DNA from: Methylobacillus flagellatus_A
Lineage (GTDB): Bacteria > Pseudomonadota > Gammaproteobacteria > Burkholderiales > Methylophilaceae
Strand: one strand, 5' to 3'
Assembly (NCBI RefSeq): GCF_031344055.1
Contig: NZ_JADBEN010000005.1
Length of the DNA stretch: 64,000 bases
Part shown: in pieces, positions 25,942 to 33,678 of the stretch
Numbering within the stretch: position 1 is the stretch's first letter
Layout of the letters: each line of letters starts with the position of its first letter
Notes under the pieces: model-generated
The model's database searches: none
What the model was told of the DNA's origin: nothing
What the model saw: only the letters and a program-made list of their open reading frames with translations
Program-made: the position numbers and the translations under genes

Positions 25942-26810
25942 GGCGTCTCCATCAGGCTCAGCTGGCGTGCCAGCTTTTCCACCTCGGTCTTGCTGATGGT
26001 GTCGGCCTTGCCCGCAAAGAACATCTGTTGCGTCGCCAGGAAGAATTTTTCTATCTCAGCCTGGAATTGCTGCGTTTCAGGATGCTTGGCAAAGAATTGC
26101 TTGAGGCCTTCCTGGGTGACGGCAGCATTGGCATAGTCATTGAACGCACGGCTCAAAATCCGGATCGATGCCTGCAACCCGCCTTGCTGGTTGCGCAGGC
26201 GGCGGATTTCCCGCGCGGCCTTGCGGAAAGGGCTGGCATGCTTGCCGCGGAAAGGCAGATAGTCGAACCGCCAGGCAAAATAAAGAACAGCGACCAAGAG
26301 CCCGACGATAGACCAGCCTATTTGCTGCAGGATAGGCTCCAGCGGCTGCGCCTTAGGCGCGATGGCCTCACGCGGCGTCGCCTGCTCCTTGGTCAGCATC
26401 GTGGGCAGCATGGGAGCCATCAGGACTTCGGCTGGCTGCAGACGCGCCACGAGGATCTCATCTCCTTTGCGGAACTGCAAATCCAGGGCGCGCAATGGAA
26501 TCGGCCGGACATCCCGCAGGGTGCGGAATACCTGCCAATCGAACAGGAGGGTATGCTTGACCCCCTTGCCGGTGTTCTCGGTTTTATGCGCGACATCGCG
26601 CAACTCGATATGGGCGCCCGCCCCGAGGCGCTTTGGCAACGAGCTTTCATCGAACTCAAAGCCTGCTGGCACTACGACCTCTACCCGTTGCTCGACGATA
26701 TCGCCGACACGGTAGCCGATGTCGCGCACGAACGATTGCGCATTGATGCTCTTTTCCGCGGCAAAAGCAGGCAAGGTCAGGAATAACAAAGACAACAATA
26801 CACGTCTCAT
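25938..26810 (-). CDS. mxaA: MxaA, methanol dehydrogenase calcium-insertion protein
   Basis: A 290-residue protein. The ATG at 26810 overlaps the mxaS stop by one base (TGATG); a TTG just before it is less likely. The signal peptide is RRVLLSLLFLTLPAFA. A beta-rich periplasmic domain follows up to about residue 160, then a Pro-rich linker, a membrane helix (GWSIVGLLVAVLYFAW, about 184-199) and a cytoplasmic helical tail. This is the arrangement of MxaA/BatD-like proteins. Mutants in other methylotrophs make MDH lacking calcium. Confidence 0.9.
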   Translation of the reverse strand: MRRVLLSLLFLTLPAFAAEKSINAQSFVRDIGYRVGDIVEQRVEVVVPAGFEFDESSLPKRLGAGAHIELRDVAHKTENTGKGVKHTLLFDWQVFRTLRDVRPIPLRALDLQFRKGDEILVARLQPAEVLMAPMLPTMLTKEQATPREAIAPKAQPLEPILQQIGWSIVGLLVAVLYFAWRFDYLPFRGKHASPFRKAAREIRRLRNQQGGLQASIRILSRAFNDYANAAVTQEGLKQFFAKHPETQQFQAEIEKFFLATQQMFFAGKADTISKTEVEKLARQLSLMETP

Positions 26811-27673
26811 CAACTAGCCTCCAAAAGATGACGCGTCAGCAAGCCGGCATCAAATTTGTCTTCAATAAAAAATGGGGCGCGGGCGCCGTATTGCCGGCAC
26901 AGCTTCTTGAGTTCGCTCTTGCGTTCCAGGTAGCGCTGTTCGATTTCGCGCTTGAGGCTGCGCCGCAGGAAAATGGAACGGTCGCCTCGACCCTCCATAT
27001 CCCTGACGCGCGCCCATCCCCATTCGGGAAGGTCGCGGTATTCGCTGCTGTCCCACAGCACCAAGGGCACGACGTCGTGTGCAGAGAAACTCGTCAAGGT
27101 ATTGCTCAGCAATGCCTCATCCATGTGGAAATCGGAAATCAGGAACACCAATGACCGGCTTGGCCGCACCTGCTCGATCGCGCGCGGCAAGCCTGTTGCC
27201 CCGGACTGGGGGCGAATGTCCGCGCCCAATATTTTCCGATGCAATTCCTGGGCAAGGCCGCGCCGGGCGGAGGGAGGGCTGAACAGATCCTGCCGGACAA
27301 CGTCATCACAGGCCAGCAGCGAAAACGCGTCCCCGTGACGGGTGCTGGACCAGGCGATTGCCGCGGTAATATCGGCAAGCAAGTGCTTCTTTTCGGCATT
27401 GCCGGCAAACCGCATAGAGGCTGATACGTCCAACAGGGCATACACCACGATCGCCCCGCGCTCGAAGAAAGAGCGCACCACGTAACGCCGAGGAATCACG
27501 CGCAGGCTGGCGCGCAAATCCAGTCGGCGCGGATCGGGATTGTCCATGAAAGGCACATGCCCGGCAAAATCTGTCCCGCTACCGGGTGTGCGGGTGGCAT
27601 GGGCTCCCGGCTGGGCACCGCGGGCACGCCAGCGGAGGTGGTAATAGAATTCCTGTGGTGTAAAGCTTGCCAA
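26810..27673 (-). CDS. mxaS: MxaS, DUF58 protein paired with MoxR
   Basis: A 287-residue soluble protein of the DUF58 family, with YYHLRWRARGAQPGAH near the N-terminus. The vWA-like metal-site motif DVSAS lies at 82-86 and the C-terminal half is basic and helical. The open frame begins at TTG 27673 with a weak ribosome site, so the start is less certain than for its neighbours. DUF58 proteins are the usual partner of MoxR ATPases in assembling or activating metal-containing complexes. It lies 31 nt after mxaR. Confidence 0.88.
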   Translation of the reverse strand: MASFTPQEFYYHLRWRARGAQPGAHATRTPGSGTDFAGHVPFMDNPDPRRLDLRASLRVIPRRYVVRSFFERGAIVVYALLDVSASMRFAGNAEKKHLLADITAAIAWSSTRHGDAFSLLACDDVVRQDLFSPPSARRGLAQELHRKILGADIRPQSGATGLPRAIEQVRPSRSLVFLISDFHMDEALLSNTLTSFSAHDVVPLVLWDSSEYRDLPEWGWARVRDMEGRGDRSIFLRRSLKREIEQRYLERKSELKKLCRQYGARAPFFIEDKFDAGLLTRHLLEAS

Positions 27674-27704
27674 AATAATGCTTGCCTGTCAGGACCTGTG
27701 CAAC

Positions 27705-28724
27705 CTAGGGCGCAGGGATCTTGTTGAGTACGCCGCTCAGCAGTGCAGGGGCAATTTCATCGCGGCGCAATTCGTACGCCGGCGTAAAGAACACACGATG
27801 CCCTACGGTTTCAGGGAAAACAGCACGGATATCATCCGGAGTCAGGTAATCGCGGCCTTCCAGCCAGGCGCGTGTACGCGCTGCCCGCATCAACATGGCC
27901 ATGCCGCGCGGGCTGGCGCCTCCGGCCACCAAGCGGCTGATATCGACGTCTTCGATCTCGATACCGATACGCTCCGGGTGGCGCAATGCCTGCCAGATAT
28001 TGACTGCATAATCCTGCAAGGCAAGCTCGGAACGCACGTTTTCCTGGATCGCGGCAGATACCGCGTTCAGTTTGTCGTAGGGAACCAGGCCTGGCTCCAA
28101 CGTCTCGATCAGCGCGTCCGCATCGTGGAACCGGGTACTGAACATCAAGTCGCGCTGCAGCTCTTTATCCTCCGGCGCGGTCACGGAAACTTCCATGAAG
28201 AAGCGGTCGCGCGCCGCGGCTGGCAACTCGAACGTTTCCTCGCGCTCGAGACCGTTTCTATCGGCAAAGACGGTCAAGTGGGGAAAGGAATAGTCGCGAT
28301 TGAACGCATTGACGCTGCGCTCAGCCATCAGTCTCAGCAATAGCGAATGTGCTTGCGGCCGGGCACGGTTGATTTCGTTGAAGAAAAATACGGCCAGGTT
28401 TTCCTCATGCCGCAACAACGGTCCAGGCGCCACGGCAGGCTGGCCATTCTGGTCGATATAGGCATGGTAGAGAAAATCGCCCGGCATGAGGTCGATCGCG
28501 CCCTCGATGCGTTGATACGCGCCGCCAAGCAAGCGGGAGGCCGCTTTCAGCAAGGTAGTCTTGCCAACCCCGACGTCGCCTTCAAGCAGGACATGTCCGC
28601 GCGAGAAAATGGCAATCGTCAGTGCGCGAACCTGTTTCTCCAGTCCAAGCACGACCTTATTGGCAGATTGCTCAAATGACAGTGCGCGCTCTCGCCACTC
28701 ATTCAGATTTATTTGCTCTTGCAT
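27705..28724 (-). CDS. mxaR: MxaR, MoxR-family AAA ATPase
   Basis: A 339-residue cytoplasmic AAA+ protein. The Walker A is GDVGVGKT (49-56), the Walker B is near FFFNEINRARPQ, and sensor motifs follow (LMAERSVNAF, FSTRFHDADA). It is the founding type of the MoxR family, thought to act as a chaperone with MxaS and the vWA membrane proteins in methanol dehydrogenase activation. ATG 28724 has AGGA upstream. A terminator at 28817-28851 and an AT-rich palindrome at 28751-28790 separate it from mxaI, so it may have its own promoter. Confidence 0.93.
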   Translation of the reverse strand: MQEQINLNEWRERALSFEQSANKVVLGLEKQVRALTIAIFSRGHVLLEGDVGVGKTTLLKAASRLLGGAYQRIEGAIDLMPGDFLYHAYIDQNGQPAVAPGPLLRHEENLAVFFFNEINRARPQAHSLLLRLMAERSVNAFNRDYSFPHLTVFADRNGLEREETFELPAAARDRFFMEVSVTAPEDKELQRDLMFSTRFHDADALIETLEPGLVPYDKLNAVSAAIQENVRSELALQDYAVNIWQALRHPERIGIEIEDVDISRLVAGGASPRGMAMLMRAARTRAWLEGRDYLTPDDIRAVFPETVGHRVFFTPAYELRRDEIAPALLSGVLNKIPAP

Positions 28725-28750
28725 CTCATTGCATCCTGCTGACTGAAGAT

Positions 28751-28790
28751 TTTATTTGAATGACACTTTGGGAAATGTCATTTAAATAAA
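28751..28790. promoter_or_regulatory. AT-rich inverted repeat upstream of mxaR
   Basis: TTTATTTGAATGACA and TGTCATTTAAATAAA are 15-nt arms with one mismatch and a 10-nt spacer, ending 26 nt before mxaR. There is no GC-rich core, so it looks more like a DNA operator than a terminator. Confidence 0.5.
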
Positions 28791-28816
28791 CTACCAACCA
28801 AGCCTGCCATCTCAGT

Positions 28817-28851
28817 AAAAAGGCTGATGTCCGTATCCGGACATCAGCCTT
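28817..28851 (-). terminator. Terminator or attenuator after mxaI
   Basis: A 14-bp perfect stem (AAGGCTGATGTCCG / CGGACATCAGCCTT) with a 4-nt loop is followed on the minus strand by a T run. It lies 16 nt past mxaI and would reduce read-through into mxaRSACKLD, keeping structural subunits in excess over accessory proteins. Confidence 0.88.
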
Positions 28852-28866
28852 CGACATATCACAAGC

Positions 28867-29142
28867 TTACTTCACGTCAAACTTGAAAGTGCCGGTAGCC
28901 TTTGCATTGGCAATACGCTTAGCATTGCGCTCATCAATTGCCTTGATAGCAGCTTCTTGCTTGCTGAGTTCAGCAGCATCGTGCTTAGGATCGTACTTAG
29001 AACCAGCAATCTTCTCTGGATAACCAGGCTTGGCTTGCCAGCAGTCGCCAGGAGCACGACAGGTTTGGCCGTCATATGCGAAAGCAAGGCCAGAGGCAAC
29101 CATCGCACCTACGGTTGCTACTAATGTCAAAACGCGTTTCAT
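28867..29142 (-). CDS. mxaI: Methanol dehydrogenase small (beta) subunit MxaI
   Basis: A 91-residue precursor. The signal peptide covers residues 1-22 (cleavage after GLAFA). The mature protein begins YDGQTCRAPGDCWQAKPGYP, with the two conserved cysteines at 28 and 34, and ends in a Lys/Ala-rich helix that wraps around the large subunit. It forms the alpha2-beta2 enzyme with MxaF in the periplasm. The ATG has AAGGAG upstream. The 98-nt spacer before it carries overlapping hairpins. Confidence 0.96.
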   Translation of the reverse strand: MKRVLTLVATVGAMVASGLAFAYDGQTCRAPGDCWQAKPGYPEKIAGSKYDPKHDAAELSKQEAAIKAIDERNAKRIANAKATGTFKFDVK

Positions 29143-29166
29143 TGATATCTCCTTGTGTTATGGTTG

Positions 29167-29215
29167 CTGGTGGTACTACTGATCTGCCGGAGGCCACCAG
29201 TCAGCTTTCCGGCAG
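29167..29215 (-). promoter_or_regulatory. Interleaved hairpins in the mxaG-mxaI spacer
   Basis: Two inverted repeats interlock. CTGCCGGA pairs with TCCGGCAG (29184-29191 with 29208-29215), and CTGGTGG pairs with CCACCAG (29167-29173 with 29194-29200). The loop of each contains one arm of the other, so the RNA can form a pseudoknot or two alternative folds just upstream of the mxaI ribosome site. Confidence 0.65.
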
Positions 29216-29240
29216 AATTCCTATGCACAATTAACTGAAA

Positions 29241-29735
29241 TTAACCGTTGCGATGCTCAAAGGTATCCACTGCTTTCTTCGCCTTTTCTGGCTCAGTTTG
29301 CAAAGCGCGTACCCAGCTCATGACATGCAAAATTTCATCCGGCTCGAGCAAGCCCTGCTGCGGACCCATTTGACCAGCCGCCCCACCATAAATGGTTTCA
29401 AACAGGCCCTTGTCTTCCAAATTGGTTGGATAAGTCCAGTAATCATCTGACAATGCAGGGCCCAGCTTGCCTTCAGCCAAGTGGCCATGGCAACCAGAGC
29501 AAGCTGTTGCGAAGATGACGTAACCTTTATTCAAGGCTTCTTGGTCACCGTTGTACGGATTGACACCAGTATTCTTGAATTCCTTGAATTGCGGGCTTTC
29601 GGTTTCGCCTTCAAAGTCCAAAGGCTCACCGGAAATGGTGCCACGGAAATCAAGGTCCGCTTGTGCAGGCATCAAGGCAAAGCCTGAAGCCAGAAACACA
29701 CTCAAACCACCTACAACTGCTAATTTTTTAAACAT
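29241..29735 (-). CDS. mxaG: Cytochrome cL MxaG, electron acceptor of methanol dehydrogenase
   Basis: A 164-residue precursor with a signal peptide (residues 1-26, cleavage after MPAQA). The haem-binding motif CSGCH is at residues 79-83, and Met candidates for the sixth ligand lie in GAAGQMGPQQG. Cytochrome cL is the specific periplasmic acceptor of electrons from MxaFI and passes them to cytochrome cH and an oxidase. It lies between mxaJ and mxaI, the standard order. Confidence 0.95.
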   Translation of the reverse strand: MFKKLAVVGGLSVFLASGFALMPAQADLDFRGTISGEPLDFEGETESPQFKEFKNTGVNPYNGDQEALNKGYVIFATACSGCHGHLAEGKLGPALSDDYWTYPTNLEDKGLFETIYGGAAGQMGPQQGLLEPDEILHVMSWVRALQTEPEKAKKAVDTFEHRNG

Positions 29736-29760
29736 TTACTACCCCGGAGTTACAAAAAAA

Positions 29761-30603
29761 CTAGATTGGCAAGAGAGGAATGTGTTCTCTCTTGAGAATC
29801 GCATCAATCTCTTGCTGGCTAGACGTAATGGCATTGTCCAACTCAGCCTTCAAGGCTTCGTCGCCAAGCCGTACGCCCATTACTACTTCGTACTGCATAG
29901 GAATTTTGCTGCCGTTGGCACGCGTGGCGTTGTCTTCGATCAGCACCATATTCAACGGTGTGGGGGATTCCGCCACATACTTTGCAACTGTCGGGCCCCA
30001 AATGGCAGCAGCATGCAATTTCATGGTAATCACGTCATTGACCAGCTTGCGCTCGTCAATCTTGATGTAGCGATTACGCGTGGACTTGAAATCGGTCAGC
30101 TCGGTCAGATAGTCGAACATGTCATCAAAACGGCCGATCTCAAGCATCATGTTCTTGGCAGGACTGTCAGGTAAGAACCCCAGCCTAAAATTGCGCTCCT
30201 TGAGGTATGGATGATCCCAGGAGGTAATATCTATTTCCCTGTCCTTGCGTGTCACGAACACATAACCGGACTTATAGTAGGTCTTGGTATTCAGGACGCG
30301 TGGATCGCCCTTGTCCAATCCCAGCAAAACATCACACTGCTTCTTGTCAAGAAAATCCCTGACCGAGTAGCGCGCATCAGACCACCACACAAATGAGACC
30401 TTGCGGTTCATGGCCTTGCCGACCACCTTGGCAATCTCATTCTCAAAGCCCTGTTGCTTGTCATTTGAGTAAGGCAACTCGTCCTTACCTGCGCATACTC
30501 TCAACTCATCTGCCGCCTGGGCCTGCAAGGCCAGCATTCCGGCAACACCAACCAATGCGGCTTTAACAGCACTGATACAGGATTTCTTATCAACAATATG
30601 CAT
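29761..30603 (-). CDS. mxaJ: MxaJ, periplasmic solute-binding-like protein
   Basis: A 280-residue precursor with an N-terminal signal ending near LALQAQA, followed by a family-3 solute-binding fold (ELRVCAGKDELPYSNDKQQG, then GDPRVLNTKTYYKSGYVFV). MxaJ is needed for methanol dehydrogenase assembly or stability, but no ligand is established. It is separated from mxaF by an 87-nt spacer containing a strong stem-loop. Confidence 0.94.
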   Translation of the reverse strand: MHIVDKKSCISAVKAALVGVAGMLALQAQAADELRVCAGKDELPYSNDKQQGFENEIAKVVGKAMNRKVSFVWWSDARYSVRDFLDKKQCDVLLGLDKGDPRVLNTKTYYKSGYVFVTRKDREIDITSWDHPYLKERNFRLGFLPDSPAKNMMLEIGRFDDMFDYLTELTDFKSTRNRYIKIDERKLVNDVITMKLHAAAIWGPTVAKYVAESPTPLNMVLIEDNATRANGSKIPMQYEVVMGVRLGDEALKAELDNAITSSQQEIDAILKREHIPLLPI

Positions 30604-30639
30604 GTGTACTCAATTCCAAAACGCAATTTCACTTAGATA

Positions 30640-30662
30640 CCGGGGCAGACCTGCTGCCCCGG
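30640..30662 (-). promoter_or_regulatory. Stem-loop in the mxaF-mxaJ spacer
   Basis: CCGGGGCAG / CTGCCCCGG forms a perfect 9-bp GC-rich stem with a 5-nt loop. No T run follows on the minus strand, so it is more likely a 3' stabiliser of mxaF mRNA, or a processing site, than a terminator. Confidence 0.7.
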
Positions 30663-30690
30663 AATATCACATCAGCTTGCTTTTACTGAA

Positions 30691-32490
30691 TTACAGGCTG
30701 AACACCATCAGGCCACCGCCCATTTGAGTGTGGTTCTGCAGCTCCTTGAAGGCACCTACAGCACCCAGACCAGCGCTAGGATCGGTCAGGTCGAATACCA
30801 GACCAACGCCAGGCCAACCACCTACACCGTACATGGAGCCGATGTATTGCTTACCCTTGAACTGGTAGGTCATAGGAGCACCGATACCACCGGATGGCAT
30901 CTTGAACTTCCACAGTTCCTTGCCGTTGTCCTTGTCCAGGGCCTTGATGTAGCCATCAAGCGTGTTGTAGGCAACCAGGCCGCCCTTGGTAGCGAGAGTA
31001 CCGCCCCAAACAGCGAACTTCTCCCACTTGGTCCACTTGTACTTGCCTGTCACGATGTCCATGGCGCGTACTTGACCCATTTCCTTCTTGGTTGGGCCGC
31101 TAGGTCCAGGGTACATCGCCAGGGTTGCACCTACGAAGAACTGACCGGCACGGTATGGCAACATGAACGGCTCCCAATCCATACAAATGTGGTTCAGGCC
31201 TGCGTAAACGATAGGCTCGTCAAGATCCAATGCATCCAGACCTTGGTTGTGGAAACCCATGGCGGAAGGACATACGTTGGTGCTCTTGTGGTCCATGCGT
31301 GTGCTGAACTCAGGGTCACGTACTGGCGTACCTGTCTTGAGGTCAACTTTCTTGAACACGTTTACGGCTGGATCAACCTTGGCAGCCTGGATCAGGTTAC
31401 CGTTGTCACGGTTCAGCGTGTACATGATGCCGTTACGGTCGATGTGGGTCAGCAGAGGAGTTACCTTGCCATCAACCTTGTGATCGGAAAGGATCATTTG
31501 GTTCACGCCAGCGAAGTCCCACTCGTCGTGAGGAGTCTTTTGGTAACCCCACTTGGCTTCGCCTGTGTCCAGGTCACGCGCCCAGATAGTCATGGTCCAC
31601 TTGTTGTCGCCAGGACGCATGGTTTCGTTCCATGGCGCTGGGTTACCGGAACCGTAGTAGAACAGGTTCAGCTTAGGATCGTAAGCGTACCAACCCCAGT
31701 TAGTACCGCCACCGATCTTCCATGCATCACCTTCCCAGGTTTTCAGACCCAGGCCGAATTGACCGTAGTGTGGATTGTCGCTGTTGAAGTTCTTGGCCAA
31801 GCGCACTTCTTCGTCAGGACCAGTTGCAAAGGCACGCCATTGCAGTTCGCCGGTCTTCAGGTTGAAGGAGTTAACAGCACCACGAACACCCAGCTCAGCA
31901 CCGGAGCAGCCAACCAGAACAGTATTCTTTACAATGAATGGAGCTTGGGTCAGTGTTGCACCAACCTTAGGATCACATACTTCGATTTCCCACACGACCT
32001 TACCGGACTTGGCATCGAGGGCAACCAGCTTGCCGTCCAGCTGAGTCTTGACGATCTTGCCGTCGCCGTAAGCCAAACCGCGGTTAACGATGTCGCAACA
32101 TGCAACAGCCTTAACGGAAGCGATTTGCTTTGGCTTGTGCTGCCAGGCAATCACGCCAGGGTCATTCAAGTTAACAGCGAATGTGTTGTTAGGGAACGCA
32201 CTGTGGATGTACATCATGTCGCCAATCACCAATGGCGCGCCTTCATGACCGTGCAACACGCCGGTGGAGAAAGACCAAGCTGCCTTCAGGTTCTTGACGT
32301 TGCCTTTATTGATTTGGCTCAGTGTGCTATTGTGCTGACCAGTGTAGTTACCGGTTTGCAAAGCCCAGTTGTCTGCGTTCTTTGTCAGATTTTGCAGATC
32401 TTGGTTTGCCTGAGCACCTTGCATCGTCGCAAGCACCAGCAGACTGCTGACAGCAGCGCTGATACCGACGTGGGTTACTCTGCCTTTCAT
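30691..32490 (-). CDS. mxaF: Methanol dehydrogenase large (alpha) subunit MxaF
   Basis: A 599-residue precursor with a signal peptide cleaved after residue 28. It is an eight-bladed PQQ-dependent dehydrogenase that oxidises methanol to formaldehyde in the periplasm. The vicinal cysteines are residues 131-132, which is 103-104 of the mature chain. Calcium ligands Glu171, Asn255 and the catalytic base Asp297 (mature numbering) are found in GAELG, GSGNP and HDEWDF, identical in number to the Methylophilus W3A1 enzyme. Asp is absent two residues after Asp297, where Ala sits, which marks the calcium (MxaF) rather than the lanthanide (XoxF) type. GAGGAGAAG precedes the ATG. Confidence 0.98.
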   Translation of the reverse strand: MKGRVTHVGISAAVSSLLVLATMQGAQANQDLQNLTKNADNWALQTGNYTGQHNSTLSQINKGNVKNLKAAWSFSTGVLHGHEGAPLVIGDMMYIHSAFPNNTFAVNLNDPGVIAWQHKPKQIASVKAVACCDIVNRGLAYGDGKIVKTQLDGKLVALDAKSGKVVWEIEVCDPKVGATLTQAPFIVKNTVLVGCSGAELGVRGAVNSFNLKTGELQWRAFATGPDEEVRLAKNFNSDNPHYGQFGLGLKTWEGDAWKIGGGTNWGWYAYDPKLNLFYYGSGNPAPWNETMRPGDNKWTMTIWARDLDTGEAKWGYQKTPHDEWDFAGVNQMILSDHKVDGKVTPLLTHIDRNGIMYTLNRDNGNLIQAAKVDPAVNVFKKVDLKTGTPVRDPEFSTRMDHKSTNVCPSAMGFHNQGLDALDLDEPIVYAGLNHICMDWEPFMLPYRAGQFFVGATLAMYPGPSGPTKKEMGQVRAMDIVTGKYKWTKWEKFAVWGGTLATKGGLVAYNTLDGYIKALDKDNGKELWKFKMPSGGIGAPMTYQFKGKQYIGSMYGVGGWPGVGLVFDLTDPSAGLGAVGAFKELQNHTQMGGGLMVFSL

Positions 32491-32525
32491 ATACTTCTCC
32501 TCATTCTGGTTTGATTACAAACTCC

Positions 32526-32550
32526 CTGCCGATCGGTTGTTACTCGGCAG
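32526..32550 (-). promoter_or_regulatory. 5' leader hairpin of mxaF mRNA
   Basis: CTGCCGA and TCGGCAG (7-bp arms, 11-nt loop) lie 36-60 nt before the mxaF ATG. No T run follows. The arms resemble those of the hairpin before mxaI (CTGCCGGA / TCCGGCAG). Confidence 0.6.
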
Positions 32551-32551
32551 A

Positions 32552-32581
32552 AACAATTTTTAACAATTTGTAACAAGTGCA
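32552..32581 (-). promoter_or_regulatory. Three 10-bp phased repeats upstream of mxaF
   Basis: AACAA starts at 32552, 32562 and 32572 (TTGTT on the transcribed strand). This exact one-turn spacing places the three motifs on the same face of the helix, as in sites for OmpR-type response regulators. Methanol oxidation genes in Methylorubrum depend on two-component systems (MxaB, MxbDM), but none is encoded here. Confidence 0.5.
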
Positions 32582-32790
32582 ACAGATGAAAGATTCCCGA
32601 TTAGATAGGAAAGTATTCACACCAATGTCGTGACCCAGCCTTGCCGGGAAGCATGATATTTACAGGGCTTATAGCTAAACTGCCTGAGCTACTCCCTCTA
32701 AATGGCTGGGGCATATTGCTATATTTAAAATATCCCCTTCGGGAAAATCACCCGAACCGCCTAAGGATTATGTTGAACTGCCGCTAAATA

Positions 32791-32823
32791 AAAAACGCCA
32801 CAAGGCTGCCCTTGTGGCGTTTT
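32791..32823. terminator. Strong bidirectional terminator
   Basis: A 14-bp stem (AAAACGCCACAAGG / CCTTGTGGCGTTTT) with a 4-nt loop, flanked by A's and T's. It ends the minus-strand epimerase-like gene (stop at 32848) and isolates the mxaF promoter. Confidence 0.92.
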
Positions 32824-32847
32824 CTTCATTGTTACAGCAAATGCCGG

Positions 32848-33678
32848 TCAGCTCATTGCAGCAAGCAAGGCACCATATCCCGATACATAATCCGGGTGGA
32901 TAAACTGATAACCGCTCGCCAGCATCCGCGCGTTGCTCAATTTCTTATTGCCTTGTACCGGGGGCGTTGCACCGCCTGTATAAACGATGTTCTGCTGATC
33001 GGCAAGCCAGCGCAGAAGGTCATGGACTGGCAAGGGCTGGTTGTCCGTCACCAGGTAGAGACGCTCAGGCATCCCATAGGCTCGTTGCTGTATCAGATAA
33101 GCGATAAATGCAGCGCCGTCGTCCCGGTGAATGCGGTTGGTCCATGCGTTCCTTGACGGCCACTGCTCCGGCGTTTGCGCCAAGGTGATCATGCGCAGGC
33201 GTCCAGGCCCGTAGATGCCGGAAAACCTCAACACGCTGGAAGGATAATCCGCCAGCAGGGCCTCTGCCTCCAGCATGCGCCTGCCGCTGAAGTCGGAGGC
33301 AATGGCCGGTGTATCCTCATCCAGCCAATCTTCCGTTTCCTGGCCATATACGCCCGTGCTGGAGACAAAAAACACATGCTGCAATGGAACATTCTTCAAT
33401 GCCGATAATAGATTGCGCAAGCCTTCAACGTAGCTGAGACGGTAATTCTCATCGCTGTATTCGGTCGCTGCGACACAGTACACCAGTATTTCCAGCCGGG
33501 TGTGGGAAAGCGGCTTCAGCGTTTCCGGCCGGGTGACATCGGCAATCAGGGTTTGCACGCCGGCGGGCATGGGCTGTTCGGAACGCCGCAATCCCGTCAC
33601 CTCATGTCCTTGCGCCGCCAGGCGGCGAGCCAACTCAAGGCCGAGATCGCCGCACCCCGCGATCAATACCCTGCTCAA
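32848..33678 (-). CDS. NAD(P)-binding epimerase-like protein (SDR family)
   Basis: A 276-residue protein. I chose TTG 33678 as the start because it overlaps the Nudix stop as TTGA, and GGAAGGAG lies five bases upstream. The protein then begins SRVLIAGCGDLGLELARRL, a Rossmann GxGxxG motif. It resembles the extended-SDR nucleoside-diphosphate-sugar epimerase group (YeeZ-like); the active-site Tyr region is FFVSSTGVYGQ and SGIYGPGR follows. The substrate is unknown. Its neighbours (Nudix and nuo genes) give no pathway link. Confidence 0.8.
   Translation of the reverse strand: MSRVLIAGCGDLGLELARRLAAQGHEVTGLRRSEQPMPAGVQTLIADVTRPETLKPLSHTRLEILVYCVAATEYSDENYRLSYVEGLRNLLSALKNVPLQHVFFVSSTGVYGQETEDWLDEDTPAIASDFSGRRMLEAEALLADYPSSVLRFSGIYGPGRLRMITLAQTPEQWPSRNAWTNRIHRDDGAAFIAYLIQQRAYGMPERLYLVTDNQPLPVHDLLRWLADQQNIVYTGGATPPVQGNKKLSNARMLASGYQFIHPDYVSGYGALLAAMS

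Larger units (their letters stand above)
32491..32791. other. mxaF leader and promoter region
   Basis: This gene-free stretch of about 300 nt upstream of mxaF contains a leader hairpin (32526-32550), three 10-bp phased repeats (32552-32581) and AT-rich DNA up to the terminator at 32791. A possible promoter on the minus strand is TTGCAC-16 bp-AAAATT, overlapping the phased repeats, but the match is weak. I see no gene in it. Confidence 0.55.

Noticed and set aside
30724..32514. A 596-codon open frame on the plus strand opposite mxaF
   Set aside because: It mirrors mxaF, which has all family residues; the antisense frame is open because of strong codon bias and encodes no recognisable domain.
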